Below are positions 22,360 through 34,984 of a stretch of 64,000 nt of DNA, piece after piece (positions within the stretch are counted from its first letter, which is position 1; every line of letters begins with the position of its first letter). Source of the stretch: Colocasia esculenta (Eukaryota; Streptophyta; Magnoliopsida; Alismatales; Araceae). Made by a program: the position numbers and the translations under genes. The DNA lies in the NCBI GenBank assembly GCA_014218235.1, contig CM024755.1, positions 96,948,948-97,012,947 on the forward strand, read 5' to 3'. A model generated the notes under the pieces. The model was not told where the DNA came from, searched no databases, and was given only the letters and a program-made list of their open reading frames with translations.

Positions 22360-23209
22360 CTCCTGGCTGAAGAACCTGGAGTCAATCGATGTTGACGCTA
22401 AGTTCCTCGGCCTTTAGTCTCATAGAAACCCTAGGCCGATTATACCAGAAACCTCGGCCCTAGAAACCACGGAAAACATGAGGGAACACCTCCTCTAACA
22501 TACATGCATCTAAATCATGCAAAAGCAACATGTTTCATTCTTTAAATTACTCAAACCACCCATTATCCCCACATGGTGCAACTTAACCCGAAAATACATT
22601 AAACATGCTAATTCACGTGGTTAATTCGTGTTATAATGATCCTAAGGAGTTAACAGGGTCGTTCCCTACCTTAGAATGCACTTAAACCTCTTAAACTCCT
22701 CCGATTCTCACCAAACTCTCCGCGAGTTCCTACGACAATTACACCATGTTCTAGCATTTCCTTAGCCGATTCGTCACCGTCTCGCATTCCACGATCTCCC
22801 ATTATCCTTTTACAACCGTTGGAAGCATTGGGGAAGCAAGGGCATGAAATCCGAGCAAGGGAGAGGGAGAAATGGGCTGAGGAAACTGTCCTCGGGCAGA
22901 CCTATATTCTCCAGGTTGCACAGGTTGGCGTCAACATGGATGTCGCCAATCAGGCCGCCAAGGCTAGACGTCCATATCCCTTGTCGCCAAGTTCATATGG
23001 TAAACGTCAACTTACATGGACACCAACAAGTCAACGACCACACCTGGCCGCCAACTCCTACTCAATTGCAGCAGGTCCTATTTTATCTCAGGACCCAACC
23101 TGTACCACACCTGCACACACCACACGTCTACACCACACTGGCCTCACAATGGCCTTCACAACCATTACGCACATGATCCACAAGGATCCGAAAAGCACAC
23201 GACGTTACA

Positions 23210-24248
23210 GTATCCTTGTGCTACCAGTCTAGCCTTGTTCCTGATGATTACTTCTGATTCATCCATTTTGTTTCTGAAGACCCATCTGGTCCTAATAACT
23301 GGATGGTCATAAAGTCTAGGGACAAGAGTCCAAACCTAGATGCGTTGGAACTGCTTAAGTTCCTCTTGCATAGCTAGGATCCAAGATTCATCTGCCAGTG
23401 CATCATTGATTGTCCTAGGCTCAATCTAAGAAACAAATGCAGAGAAATCACAGGGAATGTTCGTACCTCTTGTTCTTACCCTGTCTTGAGGATCACCTAT
23501 AATATTTTCTCTTGGATGATCTTTGTGATACCTCAATTCTCTAGGTAGTCCTTCTTGTGGTTCTTGTTGGTGAAGCTCTTCTAATGGTGGATCTTCTTTC
23601 TCTTCTTCTTTTTCTTCAAGAGATGTCTGCTCCAAATCCCTGCACAAATCTTCAACAACTTCTTCTTCTTCTATTTTCTTAATAGAAGGGTTAGTTTCAT
23701 CAAATAAAATATGAACTAATTGTTCTATTGTTAAAGTTCTTCTGTTAAACACTTTATATCCTTTAGGTTTTGAGATATATCCTAGTAGAAAACCTTCATC
23801 ACTTTAACCTTCATCACTTTTAGTATCTAATTTTCCTAAGTTATCTTTACCATTATTCAAAATGAAACAGTTACAACCAAAGGGTGACTGATGTTTGGCT
23901 TCTTCTCCTTGTATAGCCCATAAGGTGTCTTTTTCAGTATTGGTCTGATCATACACCTATTGATGATGTAGCAGGCTGTGTTGACTGTTTCTGTTGAGAA
24001 GTATCTTGGTAGATTGTATTCTATAAGCATTGTTCTGGTCATGTCCAGTAGTGTTCTGTTCTTCCTTTCTACTACTCCATTCTATTGAGGTGTTCGTGGT
24101 GCAAGAAATTGTGTTCTATGCCATTTTCATCATAGAATTTGATAAACTATTCATCTTTGAACTCTCCACCATGGTCAGATCTAATACTGATTATTTGAAA
24201 CTTCTGGCTCTTCTGTACTAGTTTACTGAACTTCAGAAAGGTTGAAAA
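23210..24248 (-). pseudogene. copia-1 integrase C-terminus to RT N-terminus
   Basis: Reading right to left: FLKFSKLVQKSQKFQIISIR then SDHGGEF (integrase core, 24150-24235), a broken PQNGVVE region, MTRTMLIEYNLPRYFSTETV, an acidic linker rich in Glu (EEEEVVEDLC, LEEKEEEKEDPP), then RTRWVFRNKMDESE and RNKARLVAQGY at the gypsy-1 junction. Several stops and frameshifts. The right edge (24248) is the LTR-A insertion. Confidence 0.88.
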
Positions 24249-24595
24249 TGGCATGCCCCCGATTTTTAGCAGCAGAATAAACCAGGAGACGCGACAAACA
24301 AGCATGCATTCAAAAGCCATAGACAAATGACTAATACCAATAGGGCCCATAATTCAATAATCAAAGCTCTATTCATCATAATAAATAAATAATATAATCT
24401 CCAAGGTTAAAATAAGAACAACTCTCTACTTACTAGTGTAACGTCGTGCATTTTTTAGATCTTCGTGGATCCTCTCTTATTGGTTGTGGAGGGCGGTGTG
24501 TGGCCAATGACGTGTGTTACAAGTATTTTTGCAGGTTGTAAGGCTTTGTGGGCCGGAAGGTTGGGCCCAAAGCACTCACAGGTTCTTTGTCTGTG

Positions 24596-25045
24596 AATGC
24601 GACAGAGTCTGGTGCCGCGTTCTAAACGCGACGGTCTTGAGTGTCACATTCAGGTTGCCAATGCTTGAGGGTCTTCGTCTACATGTCCGCCGCGTGTCGC
24701 ACACTGGGCAGCTTGCTGACGTCGGCAGTGGAAAGGCGACGGCCTTCTCCATCGCGTTCAGGTCGCGACGGTAGGGTATGTCGCGTTCCCAACTGTGATG
24801 CATTTTTAAGATAGGTCGGCCGAACAGAGCTCATGAAGCTCTGCTCGGCCAAGGAGGAGTTTTTGCGGAGGTTTTCGGGCGATTCGAGGTTCTGGATGTG
24901 TTTTTGGCGTGGTCTCGCCGCAAGGACGTCGCACGGAGCGGGGGAAATGCCGGGTGGTTGTCGTTCTTCGCATTCTGCTTTCGAACGCGACCTATCGAGG
25001 TGTCGCCTTCAGAAGGCGTCAGTAGCCCTTGTCGCGTTAACAGTT
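24596..25045. repeat. GTCGCGTT/AACGCGAC motif group in LTR-B
   Basis: Repeated strings AACGCGAC, ATCGCGTT, GTCGCGAC, GTCGCGTT and TCGAACGCGACC in both orientations. It sits about 150-600 bp from the LTR start; the gypsy-1 LTR has GGCGTC/GTCGCC motifs about 100-410 bp from its start. Confidence 0.6.
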
Positions 25046-25915
25046 CCGTGGGCTTTATGTATGTGCATGATAGTGTATCTACCGGATTATCGTTGTGTGA
25101 TGTGAAAGGCATTGGTAAGCAGTGCATTGGCACCTGTAGCGTTCGAGGAGCCTGTTGTTCACGTGGTTGACGTGTTGTTCACGTGGTTTGAACATTGTGC
25201 ATGTGGTCTGTGTGTGCATGGCGAGTAGTACGACGCTTGTGTTCGTTGTGATTTAACTTCTATGGTTAGTTTGTGGTGGTGGGGCAATGAGGTTCCAATG
25301 TGAACCTAGCCTTGGTCCTTTGATATCTTTTATAGATTATTTAAGATGGTTTAATTAGTAAAGCATGTGTAGGGTTAAATGTTAGTGTGTGGTTATTAAG
25401 AGGTTATTATATATTGTGTTTAATATGGCAATGGAGGTCATGAGATGATCAATGACAGGCCAGGTCATTATTCGTTAATGTGGTTCATGTATGTGTCTGT
25501 GTAGGTTAGCTCGTAAGTCACATAGTGACCAGGGACAAGCTATTCTTGACACCTATGCCATGATTTGTAATAAAGATTATATATGTATGTATCATGGTTT
25601 GTGCGTTGTTGAGTTTGGTGGTCCAGCGCCTTTTTCGAAATACCTCTTCAGTCGGGTACCCCAGGTTCTGTGTGAGCCAGGCACGTGTGTTTGTTGTGCC
25701 CAGGGTGTAACGACCCGACCTCCCGGACCCTCGGCAGGGGTCCCGAGGGTCGCGCCGCCACCCATGGATCCGAAGATATGGAAGGGTTAGAAGAAATAGT
25801 CTAATGAGATATGTACTGAATTCGAATAACTATAACAATATGTACAATATACAAAAGTCTATACAACGTGTCCCAAATAAAAGCACAGGTACAAGAAGAA
25901 ATGTGCAATCCTTCA

Positions 25916-25927
25916 GGGGCATACCCC
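25916..25927 (-). other. Conserved hairpin in LARD 3' LTR
   Basis: GGGGCATACCCCGAG, identical to the gypsy-1 LTR string although the surrounding LTRs are widely diverged. Confidence 0.6.
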
Positions 25928-27621
25928 GAGAACTTGCAAAACACAACTCTCAGCTCACTCGGCTACAAGAGCTCACAACACTCAGCTCTCACTACTGCTG
26001 ACAACACACGGCGCCACAGTTGCCTCCACAACCTGTCCGACACAGAGCCCCCACAACGACGAGCCCCTAGCTGAAGGGAGTAGGGGGGTGAGCTTCGCGA
26101 ACAAGGCCCAGTAGGGATTACCAGTCCCTCACCGGCCAGAGCAGCAGGAACATCGAAAAAAAGAAACTACCCTAGAAAGTTGTAAAGCAAGGAACACCTA
26201 CAGCAGGGTACTACTAAGCAGCGGAAGAGAACAGCGCAACGCCACGACCACCAACCGAGGTCGGGCCATACACACGACTCCCGCAGAAACCAACAGAATC
26301 GGGCACAAAGCGGAAGCAGTGCTCGGCACACCTGCCGAGGCCACGGAACAACCAAGTGAGAACGATGTCTCACCTCAGGCATGGCCACCTCAGACCTCTA
26401 CAAGGTCGAGGGCCCACAAGCAGAACCACCCCGGACCCTAGACACACCACCAGGTTGGGAAACCACATGCATTGGTGACACCACAGACTGACACCCAAGG
26501 ACGGGACCACAGAACCGAGAGAACACCGAGCGGAAACCACCGGAAGCACAGGTCCGCACAAGGCCAGACCAACGACGCCCACGGAAACTGGGCACAGCTA
26601 GGCTATAACCGCCGTGCAAGCTAGGGCAACAGATAACACTTGGAAACATCATGAGGAAACGCTATCACAACAACAGCAACCAAGCCACCGCCTCTAGCAG
26701 CCAAGAGGGGGACCCGTAGTCCACACGCTCTGCTCGCTATCCTAGCTCCTGCCTCCACCCCCGCGGAAGGGTAAGATAGAGCCGCCAAGAACACACAACA
26801 TCGCAGCCTGGCCAAGCTGCGACCTCACGCCTAGCACCACTACATGGCTCTGGAACCAACGCAGAGAGAGGCAGTTAGACAAAGGACTGGCTAGCCTGCA
26901 CCGGGTAGAACTCCGATTGTCCTCGGTGTCCCAGGCCTAGTCAAGAGAGCTCTACAAACGACTCAGCGCCACTGTCCAAACCACCATTTTACCCTCAGCT
27001 CCAGAGTCTGCTCGTGTGGGCTAATAAATCGAGCACACTCATAGCCCAGAGCCACCCTCAACAGGCTCCCGAGGATGGGGGTCCCAGGCAATGGTAACAA
27101 CCTCTAAGAACGAGACAAGCCCTCAGGTGCCTAGCACCGGGCGAACAGGCGGGGCAGCACAACAGAAACCACGCCGAACTGCTGGCTCGTAACACACGAT
27201 AAGCCAGCAAACGAGAGGCACGTACGGACCCTTAAAAGGGCCGACGGCCAACCAAACACGCACAAGAAAATACGGAGTCTCGGAACACTACCAGCTAGCA
27301 CAGAAACTCGTCGCTCTGCTAATAATCGATGGACCGCCTGCCAATCGATTATTAGCCAGACGCGACCCTCCTGGCACCAGTGCCAGGACACGACCATGAA
27401 GGTGTCACCTTCAATCACTGAACGCAAGGAGGCAACCAGCCGCATTCCTTACCAGAAGGTCCTAAGGTCAAAGCCTACCCTGGGGCACACGCCGACACAC
27501 AACCGGGCCACGGAACACTCGAGACACACACAGGCAATGTCACGGCCCTCAAGGCCGTAGCGATGCTATCGCGACGGGGCGGGGCACCGCCAAAGCAAAC
27601 ACTGTTGTGCCGGGGCAGCAC

Positions 27622-27762
27622 GTCGCGACAAGAACCCTGTCGCAATAGGCAAACGCGTCGCGACAGCGCGCCTTATCGCAACGGCCAAACGTGCCGCGAA
27701 AAGGTCGCGCCCGACTGGGCCAACGCCTCCTCTGGTGTCGCGACATGCCGAGCGGTCGCGAC
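27622..27762. repeat. GTCGCGAC array at 18-bp steps in LARD LTR
   Basis: Motif starts at 27622, 27639 (GTCGCAAT), 27657, 27675 (ATCGCAAC), 27693 (GCCGCGAA), then 27737 and 27755. Steps are 17, 18, 18, 18 and 18. The palindrome TCGCGA is the centre of the better copies. Confidence 0.75.
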
Positions 27763-28164
27763 ATCAGTAGAGAGGCAGACCGCCGGAATTCTAAATCCCG
27801 GGGCCGCCCACGAGCTACAAACACGCACACACGGGGGAGGGAGCATGGGGAAAGCTGAAAAGCTATTCTACAAACCACGAGGGCTCCAATTCACATGGAT
27901 TAGAGAGGGCACAAGAAATCCCTACGTCTCACGAAGAACCGAACCCACGAAGGGCCTTCACGACGCATGGCCACCTCCTCCTTGCTCCACGACGCCGCTC
28001 CCACACTCCGCCACGAGCCGCCGGCCGCTCCACGCCCGGATCGCCGGAGGGGAGCCTCCCCATCGCCGGAGAAGAGGGGAAAGGGAAGAAGAGGAGAGAG
28101 AGGGGAAAGGGGTAGCCAGCCAACGCCTTAAGCCCCTGGCACCCAAAACGTGACGGCCTGCTCC

Positions 28165-28189
28165 GTCGCGTTAAGCACCTTAACGCGAC
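28165..28189. repeat. 10-bp hairpin with GTCGCG stem
   Basis: GTCGCGTTAA (28165-28174) and TTAACGCGAC (28180-28189) are perfect inverted arms around a 5-nt loop. The other LTR has the same hairpin at 38743-38767 with one mismatch. Confidence 0.8.
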
Positions 28190-28517
28190 AGGTCAACGGA
28201 CCGCGACAAGAACGCGCCCCCCACGGGTGCCGTGACACCGTGATAGGCCATACTGACACACCTGCCACTCTGACAGGCATCAGAAGACCAAAACGACATA
28301 AGGTAGTCGCAACCCGTTGACCAGGCTCGACACGAAGACGCGGCGGAGACACCGGGGCACAACAACGACCCGACGCACACTCTCGACGCGACACAGATGA
28401 CTGTTGCGTCGGGCACCCCCGACGAGACACTAACGCGTCTCCCAGCCTGGACGCGTTAGTGGCCAGTCATCCTAGACACCGGACGGAAAGCCGGGAAGCC
28501 GGGTCTTACATTCTACC

Positions 28518-31500
28518 TGTAGCACCCCGGAAATTTCAATTACATAAAAACTCAAATAAATGGAAATAAATAATTTCCATAATATTGGAGTATTTAAAAC
28601 ATACGTATCATTATCGTATGTGATAAAACACATCGAAAAATTTCGTAAAAATTATAAATCAACCCCACCCATTATTCCTAAATGTTCCACAAAGAAATTT
28701 GTGCCAAGAAAAATTGGATTAGCTAAGTTCAAAGTGTTTTGCGACTTATTGTCGTAATTCATAAATAAGTCGAAAAATCATTATCACACGTACTTGGACG
28801 AGTCATAAAATTAAATAAAAATCATATATGGACTTCAAATAATAACCTATAATGATCCATCAAGAAATTTTGGTCAATAAAAATTATTTGGGCTAGGTTT
28901 AAGAGTTATGGTGACCGATTATCCAAATTAGTAAACAAGTCGGAAAACCTTTAACATGGAAATACGATGGAACCATAAATTAAATAAAAATATTGGAGAG
29001 ACTTATAACATTATATATTAATGACCCAATATCATAATTAGGCCAATGGACCATATATGACCCAAAATCAAATGAAGCAAGAAATGCATAAAATTCGTAG
29101 CTTAAATAAGCTGAAATTAGAAAGAGGCAATTAGAGTTGAATTGGGCTGAGAACACGCATTCTTGGCAACCCAAATTCATGCTTAACTATGGGGGGAGGT
29201 TTCCTAAAGCCTCACACACTCTAATGGGGGAAGAAATCCTCAAAATAGGAAACTAGTATGTCAAAACTGCAACTCTTCTTTCCTTTTCACAATAGGACTC
29301 CTAAAACCCATAGATGCTTAAATACTCTCCACCAAACCCTTGGGGATGAGTTTACATCTTTTTGGGGTCGTGTGGAGGAGTTCTTGGCGGCTAGGGAGCA
29401 GGAGATCGTCCACACCAAGCCGTTCTTCTTCCCTGTTGCGTCTGCTGCGACCTGCACAGATAGTCATCTTGGAGTCGACCAAAGGTGAGTCAAACCATAA
29501 CCAAACCTTGCAAGGCTTATACCCCTGGAAAGAGGGTAAAGTCTACGTTCTAACCCAAGTAGAATGCCCAAATTCCATGTAGTATACACTGAGTATTAAG
29601 CGTTCTTCAAAAGGTGGTCTGAACACGGGTTTTCTGAAACAATGGGACTTCTTCAACCCAGAAGGTAGGTTTTCTCGGGCCAAACCTTAACATATCATAT
29701 ACCAATGTGTAAATCATCAAGTTAACTTTCGTTTCCCACTAGTTTCATCTAATTCCAATGAGTAGATTTTGAATTATAAGCATTTTCCCCAAGTCACGCA
29801 CTGTCAGGGCTTTTCCCGTTCTTTATATGTTGCATGTGATTCAAGACCGAATTAGAGCAAACACACAACATGAAAGTTTTTTTACTAATTGTCCTCATCA
29901 TGTTTTGTGTTGAACATTGTGTCTAAATGTCAACAGTTAGAGAGTTTTAAACATGGTAAGAGAGTCACTACATGATACTGCGTTTTTAGTTTGCACTTGG
30001 CTTTTATGTTGTGTCGAATTATCATGCATCTTGAGGTTGTTTAAAATTATTTTAAAATCATACACTACATCTATTCCATGTTCCCAACAACTTTCACGAT
30101 GAGACTTTTGTCCTAAAAGCCCTAATTATTTCGGCATCATACCTTGCAAAGCAATTCTTGCATTTAACTGTCCATAGTTTTCTATACCTCATGTTTGACT
30201 TGATTAAAGTCTATCGAAACTATCATTGTTTTCTAATTACGATTTACTGGAGACACCCTTGCATGTCTAGGTTGGTTTAAAACTAGTTTCGTAATTTTTC
30301 ATGCGCTGTACAATTTGTTCTCTATTCTTGAAGCACCTTGTGTCAAAGTAGGGCAGTCTTGGACCGCAATCCAAGAACATGTCTTCTCTCTGTCAGATTC
30401 AGGCGCAGACCCTGTGAACGCGATGGCCCGATAGGCCGTGTTCTGAGGTCTTGTCGCGACAGCAAACTCGTCGTGTTATGAATGCGACGAGCGCGCCGTC
30501 GCTATCTCTCTGCCTGATCTGACTGCCATGTCGCGTTCTATACATACCCTTGTCGCGTTCTGTCCCGACCCCGTCGCGACCCTTACTGGGGTGCATCGCG
30601 TTCTCAGAATTTTGCGTGAAACACCACTTATTTCTTTTGCAAAACTTACTGCTATACCCGAGGTCTGTTTACCATGGTGTTTAATGTGTAAATCGCATGT
30701 TTTTGGTCTGATCATTACATGATGGTTATTTAATGGCTTAAAATGGGTTATTTAAAAACTATAATTACATTAACAGTATTCTAATTATTCTCTTAATGAC
30801 GTGATCATTCATGAAACTTGTGATTCGCTCTTGTTACTGTTTTAGCTTGATTAAAATGATAATTATTATCTTAAATTTGTGCAAACCCATGTGTAGTTAA
30901 ATGCATTGTTCATTGCATGCCATCATGTTCAGTGCTTTCCGCGAGTTTGAAACCGATGGATTTTGATTGAGACACGCGTACATCACTACACACTTGCACT
31001 ACTAGGTAGCTCTTTCTTGGGGATCTGGAAACTCTCTACCAGTCATTCTGAATCGGTAGACTAGTGACTTTTTCTCCAAGGCCTCCGTAAATCTCCTCTG
31101 ACCATGGATTCCCACATGGCCGACGAGTTGGTTGTACCATTGAAGTTCCCTGGAGATAGTGTGCACTTCCTCTCTCATCTTGTTCTCGTGAGTGTGATTT
31201 ACAATCTAGACTAAAGCCATTAATATAAAGATTGAACTAAAGTATAAATCGTACCGTTATGCTGCCAAATTTATCTGTTGACCATTCTTCTCATGAAATC
31301 ATGTTCAATTTACGTATTACTTGCTCTCATCATCATCATGAACATGACATTACACATACTTAATTATTGAAACTCTCATTGGCCATTATTAATGACTGTG
31401 GGTATCTACATTTAAAATTTAAGTGAGATGCTGACCGGGCACGGAGAGTGTCCAAGGGCTCCAGTCTAGCCCCAATGACGGAGAGTCATAAATATACTGT

Positions 31501-32393
31501 TAACCATGGGGTATAATGATTACTGGCGTTGCATCTGCGCTGGGAGTCGTGCATGCATGTTGAATGATAGATACAATAACCACATACATGTGTCCTAGTG
31601 TACATTCTTGATGGATCTTTTCTTGGTGTACATTAGTGTCTATGTGCCTGATTAGTGTTACATGATCGTGCTCGTGCATGCTTGCTTGCTTGCGTGATAT
31701 GGCCATCCTGCATTTATTGCAATTAGTGGTATCTTGCATTCTTGAAAGCTATTGACATCAAGTGAAATCTTGCATGCTTATACAAAGCGATCTATTGTCA
31801 GTTCTATCTTGTTATCTTGTTCTAGATCTTGTTCTATCGTGATCACTCTATCTAGATTGTTCATTTATCATGTTTTAACGAGTTTTATCCGTACATGCAT
31901 ATCATGACATTCATCGTGCTTACCTAGTTCTAAACTGTTAATCACTTATATCATTGCCCGCACATTGAGATATAAATCCTACTGGGCTAGTTTGCTCATC
32001 CCCTTCTTTTACCCAATCTAGGTGACTATGATGTCCAAGAGGAGGAGCAAGTCGAGGATGGGAATGTGTCCGAGTGAGGAGCGTCCCAACTATGAGTCTA
32101 GTTATAGTAGTTTGCTTTGAGTGTTAGAATCATGTAGTAGGAAGTGAGGAGTAAAATGTACTTCTCCTTTTTTATTGAGTTATAATCCTGTAATAGTTTC
32201 CATTTGGAATACAATGAGTTGAGATTTGAATAACGATTAGTTGAGTTCAATATTTGGGCCTATGATGATGTATGTTATTATACATTAGTGTGTGCTAGCT
32301 AGAGGCTTATTTGCCGACTACTCACGTCTCGAGATATCGACTCGAATTATTTCGAATAATTTATATCCGCTGCGTAATTCTCGGGACGTGACA
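28518..32393 (+). mobile_element. Solo LTR-C (3876 bp)
   Basis: Starts TGTAGCACCCCGG and ends CGGGACGTGACA, flanked by CTACC at 28513-28517 and 32394-32398. It has no internal region, coding sequence or second LTR. It lies seven bases from the LARD 3' LTR, close to the polypurine tract, and is in the same family as LTR-A but on the opposite strand. Confidence 0.87.
30412..30606. repeat. GTCGCG motif group in LTR-C
   Basis: GTCGCGAC, GTCGCGTT, GTCGCGACC and ATCGCGTTC occur repeatedly (about 30452, 30533, 30551, 30570, 30596). The core is the same as in the LARD LTR and LTR-B although the LTRs are otherwise unlike. Confidence 0.6.
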
Positions 32394-32396
32394 CTA

Positions 32397-32410
32397 CCCC
32401 CCTTAAAACA
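32397..32410 (-). other. LARD polypurine tract
   Basis: TTTTAAGGGGGG on the minus strand, followed by TAGAA and then the LTR start once LTR-C is removed. Confidence 0.7.
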
Positions 32411-33031
32411 ATTTTGTCCTCGAATTGGGGCAAGCCCAAAAGATCCCGAGGCACGAATCAAAACACGGGGAGTAAACGTAAGACCAATGTGATCAGACAC
32501 TAACTCTCAACATGACTTCCTCGCGGAAACAATCGCACAACCAAATGCGCGGGGCACACGAAGTCGAAAAACCAACGGCTCACACAACGAGCCCCGAACA
32601 CACGGGAAGCATAGAATCGAAAACCCAACGGCTCACAACATGCTCCAACACACCTAGAGCACCAAACCAAGAAACCAATGGCTCACTCCAGCCCAAACGG
32701 AACAACAATCCCACCAGTGCCGAGCGACACCAAATCTAGCCCGAACAGCGGAAGACGCCAGCCGAAACTATACGGCTGCGGCCACCAACAGACCTCGCTG
32801 TTTGGACCAATCGATCGGCAACCCACTCTGTCGCCAGCAAAACCCGACAGAGGATGCAGTTGCCGACAGCATACAAGAATCGCCTGAGAACCGACTACAA
32901 GTCTCAGGGGAACGGCCTCACGCTACTAGCATCAGCTAGCACCGGTCACCAGCCCAACCAAGATGCCACGCAAGTGACAAGAACCAGAGCAACATCATGC
33001 TCCTGGAGAATCCGCAACACACGGAACGATG

Positions 33032-33200
33032 TCCACTGTCTCCACTAGGTCTCACCCAAGCCTTCCTCGTGGTCCAACAGGGACAACAACGCACGCGGAG
33101 AAACCTCAACACGCGAAAACGGCATCCACTATCACCATTAGGTCTCAGCCAAACCTTCCTCGTCATCCGACAAGGACACCAACGAACGCGGAGCCATAAA
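33032..33200. repeat. 93-bp tandem duplication in LARD internal DNA
   Basis: TCCACTGTCTCCACTAGGTC at 33032 matches TCCACTATCACCATTAGGTC at 33125, and both units end ACGCGGAG. The two copies differ at several bases. Confidence 0.7.
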
Positions 33201-34984
33201 AAATGGGAGTTACACGCTCCACAAGGTGGCACACTGTGACGGAAACACGGAAGATGTCTGAGGTCAAGCCAGAGCCAGACACCTCCAACGTCGACAAACC
33301 ACATGGTCGAGTACTAGCAAGCCAATAGGCCTTACTGTCACCAGACGAACCGATAGGAGTTTCCGCCATCGGCTTCCAGACTCACCAATGCCACGCAAAT
33401 GGAGAATCAATGAGGAGTTGGCAGCACACCCGCCACGCGCACATAGGGCTCAGCGCGGGTGCCAGCATGCCAACCACCAGAAAGACGCACAACCACATGG
33501 AAACTAAAACAACCGCAGAGGTCGAGGACAGCACGTCGACCTCAGTGGGACCCAGACCAAAGCAGGGTACCATAGCCAAACACACTCGCTCCCAGAGCGA
33601 GAGGGAAAACCGGGACACTGGCCACGACCAAAGCCTGGCGTACCACCAATAGGGCTACCTAGACAAGGCAAAGCAGCCACCCCATAGCGGTAACAGTATG
33701 ACCACGAGGCATCAGCCAGCACAAAGTACCCCAGAGGCAGAAAGTTCAACGCCTCCAACACCGAGCGAAGTCGTGAGATGACACACAAATCTCACGAACA
33801 GGCACCCGGCACAACACATGGTGCTATCACCAGCACCGGGAGCCACCCAAGATACAACGCAATGCACCCAGGCTCCAGACGGCACGAAACCAAATCAGTC
33901 GAGCACGAGCACACGGTGCTACCACAAGCACCCAAAACTAAACAAAGTGCAACACAAGTGCACCAGTGGCCAAAACAACATGGGCTAACAGGAAGGACCC
34001 TCCACAAGAGACCTGCCCAAAAGCCACATGCAAAAACCACAAGCCTGAGAGGGCACAACACGCCACGCCGGCCCCGGCCCTTAAGACACAAAAACACGAA
34101 GCATCGACTCTGCCACATGGGGAGCAAAAGAACACAGCAACTCCCTAGCGCGCAAGAGCAAGAGGCACCACCTCTATCGCGACCGATAGAGAGGCCAAAC
34201 ACCAAGATGTCGACATGAAAAGCCTCCAAGGCACAAGCTGAGGCACAATGGAGCATACACCGGAACAATGCTTGCACGAGCAAGCCAATCAGAAATGCAC
34301 AGCGGAACAATCCTCACGTAGCAACCCAACAGAAAACGGTACTACCTCACCCCAAACCAACAGGGACCCAATGCCCCAATTGTCCAGGTAGGTAGCAAGA
34401 AACCATCACAATGACAAATGGCACGAACAGGTCCACCGACCCATGGTGCCACATGAAAACGATAGCACGAGGGGAGCAACCAGCTCAACCCAAAAACAAT
34501 TCAAGGGAAGATGACTCCACCAGAAGGTCGCAACGATGTGCACCCCGGAAACACAATACCACAGTGGAGCATCGCCACCCTGAGCAACCAATGGAAAGCA
34601 GGGGAAGGAGACACACACAATGAGTCTCTTCCACCAACGAGAGGGGGATAAAACCACAGCACAAGACTGGCACTTCCACAAGAAGCACAGCCCGCCAAAC
34701 ACCCACAGCACTCACCAGACCACCATCTGCGAGAGCACGTAGGGCGCGAAAAATGAAACAAACCATCTGACCTTGGGGACACACGAAGTCCAACCAGTGC
34801 TGCCGAGAAACTCGGAAACGAACAACGAGACAAGCTGGCCAACGCAGCAGCCAGATGCATGGCCAAGTGCACCACGCCTTGACTAACAATGCCCAAGCAA
34901 ACTGTAACACAAACAGTCCACCCGGCAACAATGACAGCTCATCCCTACAAAGAGAGAGAGCAGCGACAACCACAACAACATGAA

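Larger units (their letters stand above)
618..23209 (-). mobile_element. gypsy-1: Ty3/gypsy chromovirus, interrupted by copia-2
   Basis: LTRs run from TGTAACGTCG to GTTCCGCCACA on the minus strand. The 5' LTR is 20954-23209; the 3' LTR is split into 618-2213 and 15442-16088. The TSD is GTATC on both sides. The primer-binding site lies against the 5' LTR, and the internal region holds gag, protease, RT, RNase H, integrase and a chromodomain-like tail in order. Removing copia-2 leaves about 9.4 kb. Long LTRs plus the chromodomain fit the Tekay/Del group (inference). All frames are broken, so it is not autonomous now. Confidence 0.93.
20954..23209 (-). repeat. gypsy-1 5' LTR (2256 bp)
   Basis: TG...CA ends and TSD GTATC at 23210. 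It carries GGCGTC/GTCGCCAA/CGCCAACA motifs at about 22926-23052, an inverted module at 22336-22359 and the GGGGCATACCCC hairpin at 21154. It is homologous to solo LTR-B (for example TGTAACGTCGTG at both starts). Confidence 0.94.
25706..28510 (-). repeat. LARD 3' LTR
   Basis: Aligns with 36207-39086. The right copy has an extra roughly 67-bp duplication inside the GTCGCGAC array (GGCAGCACGTC at 38125 and 38192), which accounts for most of the length difference. Long frames here (such as 27563-28153) are LTR sequence and not genes. Confidence 0.9.

Noticed and set aside
27563..28153. 196-residue plus-strand frame in the LARD LTR, and its partner at 37811-38356
   Set aside because: The frames are in the LTR, antisense to the element and not conserved in length between the two LTRs.
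32512..32739. Plus-strand frame with Thr/Asn/Pro-rich product
   Set aside because: Low-complexity reading of a short tandem repeat, antisense to the element.
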